DNA of 64,000 nt from JBKPNJ01 sp963695705 (GTDB lineage: Bacteria > Actinomycetota > Actinomycetes > Propionibacteriales > Nocardioidaceae), in contig CAVOHB010000004.1 of the NCBI GenBank assembly GCA_963695705.1, positions 1 through 64,000 on the forward strand, given 5' to 3'. The stretch's first letter is position 1; each line of letters opens with the position of its first letter. The notes under the pieces were generated by a model. That model ran no database searches. It was not told where the DNA came from and saw only the letters and a program-made list of their open reading frames with translations. The position numbers and the translations under genes are program-made. Of the stretch, positions 20,203-29,428 are shown one piece after another.

Positions 20203-21135
20203 GTGAGGCGCGTCGGTCTGGCGATCGCGCTCGCGCTCGCGCTGCGGGCGACCGGGGCATGCCGCCGCGCGAGCCGACGGCCGCCGCGGAGCCGAAGGCC
20301 GCCGAGCGCCGAAGCTGGAAGAAGGCGCCGAAGGCCGCGAAGGCGCCCAAGGGCCGCCAAGACGAAGCCGGCGGCCGGCGAGCGCGCGCTGCCGGCGGCG
20401 CGCCTGGACGCGTTGCGCGCGGCGCTGTTCGGCGAGGACGACGCCGCGGCCGTCGCCGCCGCCGAGGCGCTGGGCGCATCGGGCGCGGGCAACGCGGCCG
20501 AGCCGCTCGCCGAGCTGCTGGCGGCCGGAGCGGCGCCGGCGCGCGCGGAGGCGGCGCTCGACGCGCTCGCGAAGCTGGGCGGCGGCGGCGCGCTGACCGC
20601 GCCGCGCGCGTTCGAGGTGCTGGATCTCTACACCGGCCACCGCGCGCCCGAGCTCCGCCAGCGCGCGATCAAGGCGCTGGGCACGATCAAGGACCCGCGC
20701 GTGGTGCCGACGCTGCTGGCGCGCCTGGGCGACGCGGCGCCCGGCGTGCGCGCCGCGGCCGGCGAGGCGCTGGCGGCGCGGCCGCGAGCCGACGGCGAAG
20801 CCGCGCCTGTTCGCGCTCGTCAAGCGCGGCGACATGAGCGCGGCCAGCCCGCTGGCCGCGCTGGCGACGCCCGACCTGATTCCGCAGATCGCGGAGCTGG
20901 CGGGCAGCGTCGACGACGGCGTGCTCGCGACGACGCTGGGCGAGTACGTCCAGCGCGGCGGACGTGCCCGATCGCCATGCGCGTCGACGTGCGTGCGCAC
21001 GCTCTCGGGCATGGGCGGCGCCGCGGCGACGACCGCGCTGGTCGAATACATCGCGTCGGTGCCCGGCGAAGGACGATCGCCCGTCGAAGCGCGAGGCGCA
21101 GAAGCTGCTCGACGAGCGGGAGGGCGGCGCGATGA
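20203..21135 (+). CDS. secreted HEAT-repeat protein
   Basis: GTG 20,203 starts VRRVGLAIALALALR, a short export signal, followed by an Ala/Lys/Pro linker with indels. From about 20,395 helical repeats of HEAT type follow: RLDALRAALFGEDDAAAVAA and EALGASGAGNAAEPLAELLA. ELRQRAIKALGTIKDPRVVP and TLLARLGDAAPGVRAAAGEA are textbook repeats. The end is KREAQKLLDEREGGA, with a stop taken at TGA 21,133-21,135. HEAT arrays are protein-binding scaffolds. It is followed eleven bases later by a beta-propeller lipoprotein that itself ends in helical repeats, so the two may form one envelope assembly. That partnership is inference. Confidence 0.6.
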   Translation: MRRVGLAIALALALRATGACRRASRRPPRSRRPPSAEAGRRRRRPRRRPRAAKTKPAAGERALPAARLDALRAALFGEDDAAAVAAAEALGASGAGNAAEPLAELLAAGAAPARAEAALDALAKLGGGGALTAPRAFEVLDLYTGHRAPELRQRAIKALGTIKDPRVVPTLLARLGDAAPGVRAAAGEALAARPRADGEAAPVRARQARRHERGQPAGRAGDARPDSADRGAGGQRRRRRARDDAGRVRPARRTCPIAMRVDVRAHALGHGRRRGDDRAGRIHRVGARRRTIARRSARRRSCSTSGRAAR

Positions 21136-21145
21136 GCGCGGCCGC

Positions 21146-23040
21146 ATGCGCGGCGGGCGCGGCTGGCGGCGGCTCGCGCTGCTGGCCGCGCTGGCGGCGC
21201 TGTCCGCCTGCGCGACCAGCCCGTACAAGCGCGCCGGCAACGCCGGGCGAGATCGCCGCCGCGCTCGCGCGTTCGCAGCCGCCCGCGCGATCGTCCGCGC
21301 GCAGCCTGGTCGTTCCTGGTGCTCGGCGGCGCGGCCGGGCGCGCGCGTCGGCGGCCTACGATCTCGCGGCGTCGCGCCTGGTCTGGACGCAGCCCGGCGA
21401 GGTGACGACGCGGATCGCGGTCGGCGCGCGACGTGATCGTGCACGGCGGCAAGCCGGCCGGCCCGGGCGGACGCCGGCGCGGTCGTCGTCGCGCGCGACA
21501 TCGGCAACGGCGCCGTGCTGTGGCAGAACACGCTCGCCGCCGACGAGCGCCTGGCCGGCTACGACATCGACGCGCGGCGCGGTCTACCTGGTCGTGCAGA
21601 AGGTGGGCGCGTCGAAGCGCGAGACCACCGGCAGCGTCGTCGCGCTCGACCCGCGCGCGGGGACGGTGCGCTGGCGCCACCCGCTCCCGACGGGCCGGGT
21701 GGCCGGACCGGCGGTCCGCGGCGGCCTGGTCGCGGTGCCGGTCGATTCGCAGTACGTGATCCTGCTCGACGGCGCGACGGGCGCCGAGCTCGCGCAGGCG
21801 CTGTCGACCGCGGAGGCGGCGACGTTCGTGCGCGCGCTGCCCGAGGGGATGTTCTTCGGCTCGCGCGGGGTGTTCCTGCTCTCGCCGTCGACGGCGCGCG
21901 GCGTCGCGGCAGGCGCCCGGCTACCTGCTGGCGCGGCTGCCGGCGTTCGTCCGGCCGTTCTACTGGTACGACCTCTATCGTCCCGAGCAGCAGCAGTACT
22001 CGGCGATCGATCGCAACCACATCCTGTGGCGCGTCTCCGTCGAGGGCGATCGCGCGCGCTTCCGCGACGACACCGTGGTCGTCCACGACTACCGTTTCCT
22101 GTTCGGGTTCGACGCGACGTCGGGCGCGCTGCGCTGGGCGTACAGCCACCCGCCGGACGCGGTGGCGTCGACGGACACCGGCAGCGTCATCGCGTTCGTC
22201 AGCAGCGACGGCGACATCGGCGCGCTCGATCGCGTCACCGGCGCGCGCCGCTACCAGGCGCGGCTGCCGGGCGAGGTCGTGCGCGCCGCGACCTTCGACG
22301 CCGAGGGTTTTCGCCGACGCTGGCGGGTCCGAGACCGGCGCCGGCGCCGCGCCCGACGTGGTCGCGACGCTGGGCGCGATCGTCGCCGATCCCGATCGGC
22401 GGTTCCCCGATCTGAAGCTGTTCGCGATCGAGGAGATCGGCCGGCAGCCCGGGCGCGAGGCGACGCGGCAAGCTGCTGGACATCCTGGGCGAGCGCGGGC
22501 TGCCGCCGCTCGCCATGCAGAAGACCAGCGAGGCGCTGGCCGCGCGCCGCGACACGCAGTCCGCGGATCTGCTGGCGGCGGCGCTGCGCCTGCACGCCGA
22601 CTACGCGGAGGGACGCACGGCGCCGCCGGTCGACTTCCTGGCCCGCGCCGTGGGCGCGCTCGGTCCGAGCGGCCGGTCGGTGACGCCGGAGCTGGTCGCG
22701 CAGCTGCGGCAGCCCGAGACGCCGACGCCGGCGGCGGCGCAGATCGCGCGCGCGCTGGTCGCCGACCGGCGCGGAGGAGGGGCTGCCCGGCGCTGCGCGA
22801 CTTCCTGACCATGTACCGCGCCGATCCGGCGCACGACGCGGATCCGTCGGCGCTGATCGCGGTCTCCGAGGCGCTGCTCAAGCTGGGCGGCGCGGCCGAT
22901 CGCCGGCTGCTGCTGTTCGTCGCCGAGGAGCCGCACACGGTGGCGGCGCTGCGCGCGCACCTCGTGCGGGCGCTCGGCGAGACCGATCCGGGCGCCGCGA
23001 CCGCCGCCGCCAAGACGGCGACGCGGCGACGCGAGATTGA
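21146..23040 (+). CDS. PQQ/WD-type beta-propeller lipoprotein with C-terminal helical repeats
   Basis: ATG 21,146 gives a lipoprotein signal (ALLAALAALSACATSPYKRA; lipobox LSAC). The next 400 or so residues repeat the PQQ-blade pattern: RLVWTQPGEVTTRIAVG, GNGAVLWQNTLAADERLAGY, GSVVALDPRAGTVRWRHPLP, GFDATSGALRWAYSHPPDA and GDIGALDRVTGARRYQARLP. A helical half follows (RKLLDILGERGLPPLAMQKT through HTVAALRAHLVRALGETDPG). Blade architecture resembles BamB, the outer-membrane assembly factor. The helical extension is not a BamB feature, so I call it only propeller-like. At least five indels are present (near 21,245, 21,300, 21,430, 21,580 and 22,310). The stop near 23,040 is an estimate. Confidence 0.65.
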
Positions 23041-23381
23041 CGCGGTTGAGCGACTGACCGGCAGGCTGACCGTCGTCGTCTGCCGCGGTCCGACCTGCGG
23101 CGACAAGCGCGGCTCGGGCGCGCTGTCGGCGCGCCTGGCGGAGACCGTGGCGGCGCGCGGCCTCGAGGATCGGGTCCGCGTCGAGGACGAGGTCTGCCTG
23201 GGCCACTGCCTGCGCGGGCCCAACATCCTGGTGCAGGAGGAGGGGGCCGAGCCGTTCAGCGGCGTGCTCTACAACCGGATGACGCGTCGAGGATCTGGAT
23301 CGGGTGATCGACAAGCACCTGGTCGGCGGGATGGCGGTGCGGGTGCTGATGAACCGGCCGCCGGTCAAGGACCCGCGCTGA
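23041..23381 (+). CDS. thioredoxin-like [2Fe-2S] ferredoxin
   Basis: The core reads RLTVVVCRGPTCGDKRGSGA and later VRVEDEVCLGHCLRGPNILV. The four cysteines in C-x4-C and C-x3-C spacing are the ligands of the 2Fe-2S cluster in the NuoE/thioredoxin-like ferredoxin fold. The end is MAVRVLMNRPPVKDPR before TGA 23,379-23,381. No ATG or GTG is visible upstream of LTGRLTVVV, so the start is approximate and probably hidden by an indel near 23,035. About 110 residues. The following gene is a cysteine desulfurase 41 bases away, which fits a role in Fe-S or sulfur chemistry. Confidence 0.7.
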
Positions 23382-23422
23382 CCTGCGCTGCCCGCGGGGG
23401 CGAGGCTATACTCCCGCCCGCC

Positions 23423-24645
23423 GTGAGCATCTACCTCGACCACAACGCGACGACGCCGGTGCGGCCGGAGGTGGCCGACGCGATGGCGGCGGCGCTGCGC
23501 GCGCTGCCCGGCAACCCGTCGAGCACGCACGCGCCGGGGCGCGCGGCGCGCGCGGCGGTCGAGGACGCGCGCGCCGAGGTGGCGCGGCTGGTCGGCGCCG
23601 GCGCGGAGGAGATCGTCTTCACGTCGGGCGGCACCGAGGCGAACGAGCTCGCGATCCGCGGCCTGATCCGGGGCTGCGCCGCGGCACGCGCAGTCTCCCT
23701 CGCCCCGCGAAGCGGGGAGAGGGTCGGGGAGAGGGGCCGCCCGCACGTCGTCACGTCGCGCCTCGAGCACCCGTCGGTCGCGGGCGCGCTCGCCGCCGAG
23801 GACGCCGAGGTCACGTACGTCGCCGTCGATCCCGACGGCCGGATCACCGCCGACGCGCTGCGCGCGGCGCTGCGCCCGGACACGGTGCTGGTGACGCTGG
23901 CGCTCGCGAACCACGAGCTCGGCAACGTCTACGACGTCGCGGCGCTGGCGCGCGTCGCGCACGAGGCGGGCGCGCTGTTCCACACCGACGCCGTGCAGGC
24001 GGCGGGGAAGCTCGACGTCGACGTCGGCGCGCTGGGCGTCGACGCGCTGACGCTGTCGGCGCACAAGATTCACGGCCCGAAGGGCGTGGGCGCGGTCTAC
24101 CTGCGCCGGGGCGCGCCGTTCGCGCCGCTCGCCGGCGGGCGGGCACCAGGAGCGCGAGCGCCGCGCCGGCACCGAGAACGTGAGCGGCATCGTCGGCTTC
24201 GGCGTCGCCGCGCGCCTGGCCGCCGGCGGAGCGAGTCGAGGCGGCCGCGCGAGTCGCCGGCCTGCGCGATCGGCTGGAGGCGCGGCTGCTCGCGATCCCG
24301 GGCGCGCGGCGCCACGGCGACGCGCGCGGCACGGCCTGCCGGGGACGCTCAACGTCGGCTTCGCGGGCGCGCCGGGACAGTTCGTCGCCGGCGGCGCTGG
24401 ACGTGGAGGGGATCAGCGTGTCGACCGGCGCGGCGTGCACGTCGGGGTCGCTGGCGCCGTCGGAGGTGCTGCTGGCGCTCGGGCTGTCGCGCGACGGAGG
24501 CGGCGTGCGCGGTCCGGTTCGGGATCGGGGCGCGGGAACACGGAGGCGGAGATCGATCGGGTGGCGGAGGTGGTGGCGGAGGTGGTCGCGCGGCGCAGTC
24601 GACGAGCGCGCCACGCGTACGGCCGCGTCGCGCGACGCAGCGTCA
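23423..24645 (+). CDS. cysteine desulfurase (NifS/IscS class V aminotransferase)
   Basis: GTG 23,423 starts VSIYLDHNATTPVRPEVADA, the canonical opening. The PLP site is complete: TSGGTEANELAIRGLIRG, the aspartate in ALFHTDAVQAAGKLDVD, and the Schiff-base lysine in LSAHKIHGPKGVGAVYLRRG. The persulfide cysteine is in VSTGAACTSGSLAPSEVLLA. It removes sulfur from cysteine and passes it to acceptors, here most likely MnmA just downstream. Residues about 94-107 (SLAPRSGERVGERG) are encoded by an inserted repeat that keeps the frame, a loop not found in normal family members. Indels occur after 24,140. The exact stop is not visible; 24,600-24,645 is the likely range. Confidence 0.88.
23694..23739 (+). 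repeat. REP-like repeat inserted in frame in the cysteine desulfurase gene
   Basis: CTCGCCCCGCGAAGCGGGG followed by AGAGGGTCGGGGAGAGGGG matches the repeat class found three times at 12,085-12,375. Here it is translated as SLAPRSGERVGERG between RGCAAARAV and RPHVVTSRLEHPS. The reading frame is intact on both sides. Confidence 0.75.
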
Positions 24646-25730
24646 GTGCGGCAGGCGAGACGGGTCGTCGTCGCGATGTCGGGCGGCGTCGATTCGTCGG
24701 CGGCGGCGGCGTTGCTGGTCGAGCGGGGCTACGAGGTCATCGGCGCGACGCTGCGGCTCTACGACGCGAGCGGCACCGACGCCAGCATCGGCGGCCGCTG
24801 CTGCGGGCCGCGCGACATCGAGGACGCGCGCGCGACGGCGGCGCTGCTCGGCATCGCGCACCACGTGATCGACGAGAGCGCGGCGTTTCAGCGCCGGCGT
24901 GATCGACGACTTCGTCGCCGGCTACCGCGCCGGGCCGCACGCCGAACCCGTGCGTGCGCTGCAACGAGAAGCTCAAGTTCGGGCCGCTGCTGGCGTTCGC
25001 CGACGCGGTCGGGCGCGGCCGCGCTGGCGACCGGTCACTACGCGCGGCTCGCGCCCGGGCCGGACGGCGGCGTCGTGCTCGGGCGCGCGCGCGATCGCGG
25101 CAAGGATCAGTCGTACTTCCTGTTCGGCGTCCGGCCCGAGCTGCTGTCGCGCGTCTGGTTCCCGCTCGGCGACATGAGCAAGGACGAGGTGCGCGCGCTC
25201 GCGCGCCGGGTCGGCCTGCCCAACGCCGACAAGCCCGACTCGCAGCAGATCTGCTTCATCCCCGACGGCGACCACGTCGGCTTCGTCGAGCGCACGGCGG
25301 CGCGGGCGCGGGCGGCGACATCGTCGACGACACGACCGGCGCGCGCATCGGCGAGCCACGACGGCACGCACGCGTTCACGATCGGCCAGCGGCGCGGCGT
25401 CCCGGGCGGCGCGGCGCGCCGCGCTTCGTGCTGCGCATCGACGCCGCGACCGGCGAGGTGCGCGTCGGGCCGCGCGATCGCCTCGGCCGCGACCAGCTGC
25501 GCGTCGGCGACGTGCGCTGGCTGGACCCGCGCCCGGCCGGGCGGCGCCGTGCGCTGCGCCGTCCAGATCCGCCACCACGCGCTGGCCGCGCCCGCCTGGA
25601 TCGAGCCTCGAGCGACGACGGCGCCGCGCTGGTGCGCCTCGACGAGCCCGCCTACGGCGTCGCGCCCGGCCAGGCCGCCGTGTTCTACGACGGCGACGAT
25701 CGCGTCATCGGCGGCGGCTGGATTCAGTAG
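24646..25730 (+). CDS. mnmA: tRNA 2-thiouridylase MnmA
   Basis: MnmA thiolates U34 of tRNAs for Lys, Glu and Gln, taking sulfur from a cysteine desulfurase relay. GTG 24,646 starts VRQARRVVVAMSGGVDSSAA, which contains the PP-loop. The catalytic cysteines are both present: PNPCVRCNEKLKFGPLLAFA (after an indel near 24,895) and DSQQICFIPDGDHVGFVE. HAFTIGQRRGVPGG and GGGWIQ before TAG 25,728-25,730 complete the protein. About 360 residues, standard length. Indels lie near 24,895, 24,945, 25,020, 25,310 and 25,355. It directly follows the desulfurase, which supports a dedicated sulfur-transfer pair. Confidence 0.9.
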
Positions 25731-25755
25731 CGCTCCGCTCGCCTGGTTCACGTCG

Positions 25756-25891
25756 GGGGCGGAGGGGGCCGGGGGCGGGGAGCTCCTCGGCCGGAGTACC
25801 TAAAAGGTTGGAAGCGTCGGCCGCAAACGATCAGATGCGGCCGACTTCACTTCGGCTCCGAGGAGCTGCCGCCCCCGGCCCCCTCCGCGCC
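25756..25891. repeat. long nested inverted repeat (large hairpin 1)
   Basis: GGGCGGAGGGGGCCGGGGGC and GAGCTCCTCGG (25,756-25,796) pair imperfectly with CCGAGGAGCT and GCCCCCGGCCCCCTCCGCGC (25,850-25,891), a stem of about 40 base pairs with few mismatches. Inside it TCGGCCGC (25,817-25,824) pairs with GCGGCCGA (25,837-25,844). It starts 26 bases after the mnmA stop. Confidence 0.75.
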
Positions 25892-25970
25892 TCGCGTCGC
25901 ACCTCGGCTCGCTCCGCGGGACACAGACGGTGGACTTCGATGGGGAGCGAAGCGGTGCTCTGAAGGTAGC

Positions 25971-26077
25971 GGGAGGGGCGGTTGTTCCGTAGGCCGAAGC
26001 TGAGTCGGGCGGCTCTGATCGTTCCGCCCGACGACTCCAAGCTCGCTGCGACGGCCGAAGGAACAACCGCCCCTCCC
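25971..26077. repeat. long nested inverted repeat (large hairpin 2)
   Basis: GGGAGGGGCGGTTGTTCC (25,971-25,988) is a perfect 18-base complement of GGAACAACCGCCCCTCCC (26,060-26,077). An inner nine-base-pair stem GTCGGGCGG (26,004-26,012) and CCGCCCGAC (26,024-26,032) sits in the loop. It ends 31 bases before the stop of the convergent zinc-finger gene. Together with hairpin 1 it fills the 378-base gap; no gene is seen there. Confidence 0.8.
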
Positions 26078-26108
26078 GCCCCCGCCGAAGAGCCAAGCGG
26101 AGCGGGTG

Positions 26109-26525
26109 TTAGTCGCCCGCGGTCGAGATCGCGATGACGATCTCTTGCGGCGCGGTGTCGCGCGACTTCGCGCGGACGGCCTCGACGGCGGTCGGCAGCT
26201 CGCCGCGGTCGAGGAAGATGCCGTGGCACTTGTTGCAGTAGTCGACGTGGACGGCGCCCAGCAGCACCTCGGCGAGGCTGCCGGGGCAGGCGGGGCAGGG
26301 GGCCTTGTTCTCGGTCGGGACCGGGGGCGGTCCCTTGGCGCCGGTCAGCAGGCCGCGCAGCCGGTCCAGCTCCGTCTCGGGCAACTTCGCCGCGCGCGTG
26401 ATCTCGCCGCGATCCAGCCAGAGCCCGCCACACTTCGGGCAGAGGTCGACTTCGAGGCCCTGGAACGTCGCCCGGTCGAGGATCGAATTGCACTTCACGC
26501 AGCAGAGATTGGTTGCTTCCGACAT
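26109..26525 (-). CDS. double zf-TFIIB (zinc ribbon) protein
   Basis: Two zinc-ribbon units are visible in an uninterrupted frame. The first is CVKCNSILDRATFQGLEVDL followed by CPKCGGLWLDRGEI. The second is CPACPGSLAEVLLGAVHVDY followed by CNKCHGIFLDRGEL. The 'C-x2-C, about 18 residues, C-x2-CxGxxLDRGEL' layout defines the bacterial zf-TFIIB family. Its function is not known; it binds zinc and probably a protein or nucleic acid partner. 138 residues, complete, one of the few intact genes in this half of the window. It is divergent from rnc. Confidence 0.8.
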   Translation of the reverse strand: MSEATNLCCVKCNSILDRATFQGLEVDLCPKCGGLWLDRGEITRAAKLPETELDRLRGLLTGAKGPPPVPTENKAPCPACPGSLAEVLLGAVHVDYCNKCHGIFLDRGELPTAVEAVRAKSRDTAPQEIVIAISTAGD

Positions 26526-26569
26526 GGGCAGGATAGTACCAGCATGTGGGGATAAGATCCCCGGTCACG

Positions 26570-27309
26570 ATGCGTCCGACGATCCGAACTCGCCCGAACG
26601 CCCAGAGCCCGCTACGCGGAGCTGGAGGCCCGGCTCGGGTACACGTTCCGCAACCCGGCGCTGTGCGAGACGGCGATGACGCACACGTCGTGGCTGAACG
26701 AGGCCGGGCAGCCGGAGCGCAGCGACAACGAGCGGCTGGAGTTCCTCGGCGACGCGGTGCTGGATCTGGTGGTCAGCGACGTGCTGATGCGCCGCTTCCC
26801 GGACCGCCGCGAGGGCGATCTGTCGCGCGCGCGGGCGGCGCTGGTCAGCGAGAGCGGCCTGGCGCAGGTGGCGCTGGCGATCGATCTCGGCCGCTTCATC
26901 TTGCTCGGCAAGGGCGAGGAGCGGACGGGCGGCCGCGTCGCGTCCGTCGATCCTGGCGAACGCGCTGGAGGCGCTGATGGGCGCGATCTACCTCGACGGC
27001 GGGCTTCGACGCCGTCGCCGCGGTCGCGGCGCGGCTGTTCGAGGCGCGGCTCGAGGACGTGGATTCGCACGCGCGCCTCGACTACAAGTCGCGCCTGCAG
27101 GAGCGCGCGCAGGCGCTGTGGCAGACGGCGCCGGTCTACGAGGTCGTCGCCGAGGACGGTCCCGATCACGACAAGCGGTTCGAGGTGGCGCTGTCGCTGG
27201 CCGGGCGCCCGTACGGCCGCGCGGTCGGCCGGTCGAAGAAGGAGGCGGAGCAGGGCGCCGCGGCCGCGGCGCTGGAGGCGCTGGAGCGCGAGGCGAAGGC
27301 AAGGCGTGA
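26570..27309 (+). CDS. rnc: ribonuclease III
   Basis: RNase III cuts double-stranded RNA, including rRNA precursors. The catalytic domain shows AELEARLGYTFRNPALCETA, the signature NERLEFLGDAVLDLVVSDVL (about 26,727-26,790) with its acidic residues, and the second acidic cluster ANALEALMGAIYLDGGFDAV (across an indel near 26,955). The dsRNA-binding domain follows: DYKSRLQERAQALWQTAPVY and GRSKKEAEQGAAAAALEALE. ATG 26,570 is the best start, with an indel near 26,610. The frame closes at TGA 27,307-27,309, which overlaps the GTG of the next gene (GTGA). Confidence 0.9.
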
Positions 27310-28708
27310 GCGCCTCGATGCGCGCGCGCATCCCCGACGACGTGCTGGCGGTCTGCCGCCGGCTGCGCGGCGCCGGGCACGAGGCGCACCTGGTCGGCGG
27401 CGGCGTGCGCGACATGCTGCTCGGGCGGCGCGCCCGCCGACTTCGACGTCGCGACCGACGCGGTCCCGGAGGCGGTGCTGGAGCTGTTCGGCAAGCGCTT
27501 CGCGATCCCGACCGGCCTCAAGCACGGGACGGTCACGGTGCTGACCGACACCTCGCCGCCGCGCCACGTCGAGGTGACGACCTTCCGCGGCGAGGGCGAC
27601 GTACCTCGACGGCCGCCGGCCGTCGTCGGTGACCTACGTGAAGTCGCTGACGGAGGATCTGGCGCGCCGCGACTTCACGATGAACGCGGTCGCCTACGAT
27701 CCGCTGGCCGACGCGGTCACCGATCCGTTCGACGGCCGCGGCGATCTGTCGCGGCGGCTGATCCGCGCGGTCGGCGATCCGATCGCGCGCTTTCGCGAGG
27801 ACGGCCTGCGCCCGATGCGCGCCGTGCGCCAGGCGACGCAGCTGGCGTTCGACATCGATCCGCCGACGCAGGCGGCGATCGAGCCGACGCTGGACGTGTT
27901 TCGCAAGGTGTCGGCCGAGCGGATCCGCGACGAGCTGCTCAAGATGCTGGCGGCGCCGCAGCCGTCGCGCGGCCTGGAGCTGATGCGCGCGACCGGCCTG
28001 CTCGGCGAGGTGATCCCGGAGCTGCTCGAGGGCGTCGGCTGCACGCAGAACCGGTTCCACAAGCACGACGTCTTCGAGCACACGCTGCACGTCGTCGACG
28101 ACACGGCGGGCGACGCGATCCGGCGGCTGGGCGCGCTGCTGCACGACGTCGGCAAGCCGCGCGCGCGCCAGCCGCGCGAGGGCGCGCCCGGCGAGTACAG
28201 CTTCTTCCAGCACGAGTACGTCGGCGCCGAGATGGCCGACGACGATCTGCCGGCGGCTGAAGCTCGCGAACGCGGAGCGCGAGCGCGTCGTCGGCATCGT
28301 CAAGAACCACATGTTCTTCTACTCGCCCGACTGGACCGACGGCACGGTCCGGCGCTTCGTCCGGCGCGTCGGCGGCAACGCGGCGCTCGACGATCTGTTC
28401 GCGCTGCGCGCGGGCGACGTGAGCGGGCGCGGCTTCGGCGAGGATCCGGAGAACGAGATCGGCGAGCTGCGCGCGCGGGTCGCGGCGGTCGCCGCCGAGG
28501 ACGCGGTGCTGAAGGTGACCGACCTCGCGATCGACGGCGACGACGTGATGCGCGTGCTCGGCGATCCCGCCCAGCCGCGACATCGGCGAGGTGCTGGAGA
28601 AGCTGCTCGAGCGCGTGATCGACGATCCGTCGCTGAACGAGCGCGAGAAGCTGGAGGCGCTGCTCGCGGAGATCTGCGCCGAGGAGCTCGAACGAGCAGA
28701 AGAAGTAG
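27306..28708 (+). CDS. cca: CCA tRNA nucleotidyltransferase with HD domain
   Basis: The enzyme builds or repairs the 3' CCA end of tRNA. GTG 27,306 overlaps the rnc stop; ATG 27,318 is an alternative. The nucleotidyltransferase core reads AHLVGGGVRDMLLGR, then PADFDVATDA after an indel near 27,430 (the DxD metal site). VTTFRGEGDYLDG and the flexible-loop RRDFTMNAVAYDPLADAVTD follow. The neck contains FREDGLRPMRAVRQATQLAF. An HD phosphohydrolase domain follows (HDVFEHTLHVVDD and ALLHDVGKPRARQ). About 465 residues; indels near 27,430, 27,600, 28,245, 28,575 and 28,695. The HD domain suggests additional phosphatase or phosphodiesterase activity, as in known multifunctional CCA enzymes. Confidence 0.88.
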
Positions 28709-28740
28709 CCGCACACTCAGCGCTTCTCGCGCGCGAGCGG

Positions 28741-29428
28741 CTAGCGGGTCAGCACCGCGACCAGCGCCGCCGCCGACGCGTCACCTCTTCGGTGCCGCGC
28801 GAGGCCGGCTCGGGCTTGCCGAGCAGCTCGGTGCGCCGGCGGACGACGGTCGCCTCGGGATCGGCCAGCGTCAGCAGCTCGACCTCGCTCGGGTTGCCGG
28901 TGCGATCCGGAGGGCGGCGGCAGGCCGCGCGGGCCGGCGACGATCGCCAGCACCGCGGGCAGCTCGACGCGCAGGCGGCGCTTGCGCCCGCCGCCGCGCA
29001 CGACGATCTCGACGGCGCGCGGGCCGGCGGCGGTCAGCTCCTCGACGCCGGAGACGTACGGGAAGCCGAGGTGGCGCGCCGTCGACGCGGGGACCGCGCC
29101 CAGCCCCTCGTCGTCGGAGCGCGCGCCCGTCAGCACCAGGTCGGCGCCGATGCGCTTGATGCCCGCCGCCAGCGCCTGACCGAGGGTGTGAAAGTCGACG
29201 CTGGCGTAGTCCTCGCCGCCGAGACGGACGGCGCGCGCCGCGCCCGCCACCAGCGCGCGCTGCAGCGGCCCCGACTCGTGCGAGGTCCCGGCCAGCACCG
29301 CGGTCACGCGATCCTGGCGCGGCCTCGGCGAGCGCGAGCGCCTGCGCCAGCGCGTACGCGTCGTCGCGGCCGAGACCGGAGCCGTCGGGATCGGGCGGCG
29401 GCGCGTGCAGGCAGACGACGATGTTCAC
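28741..29428 (-). CDS. electron transfer flavoprotein beta-subunit-like protein
   Basis: GTG 29,428 starts VNIVVCLHAPPPDPDGSGLG, similar to the 'KIVVCVKQVPD' opening of ETF beta. DAYALAQALALAEA and SVDFHTLGQALAAGIKRIGA follow. DLVLTGARSDDEGLGAVPAS, in place of the usual DLVLCG..S.D.D.G, forms the AMP/FAD edge. HLGFPYVSGVEEL and RLRVELPAVLAIVAGP complete the fold. About 228 residues. It overlaps the upstream alpha-like gene by four bases. ETF proteins carry electrons from acyl-CoA and other dehydrogenases. The variation in conserved positions and the alpha-before-beta order suggest a side branch of the family. Confidence 0.65.

Noticed and set aside
21515..24868. A single open frame of more than 1,100 codons across the propeller, ferredoxin and desulfurase genes.
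   Set aside because: It is a by-product of very high GC content. The frame wanders between real coding and out-of-frame Arg/Ala-rich sequence; motifs show several separate genes.
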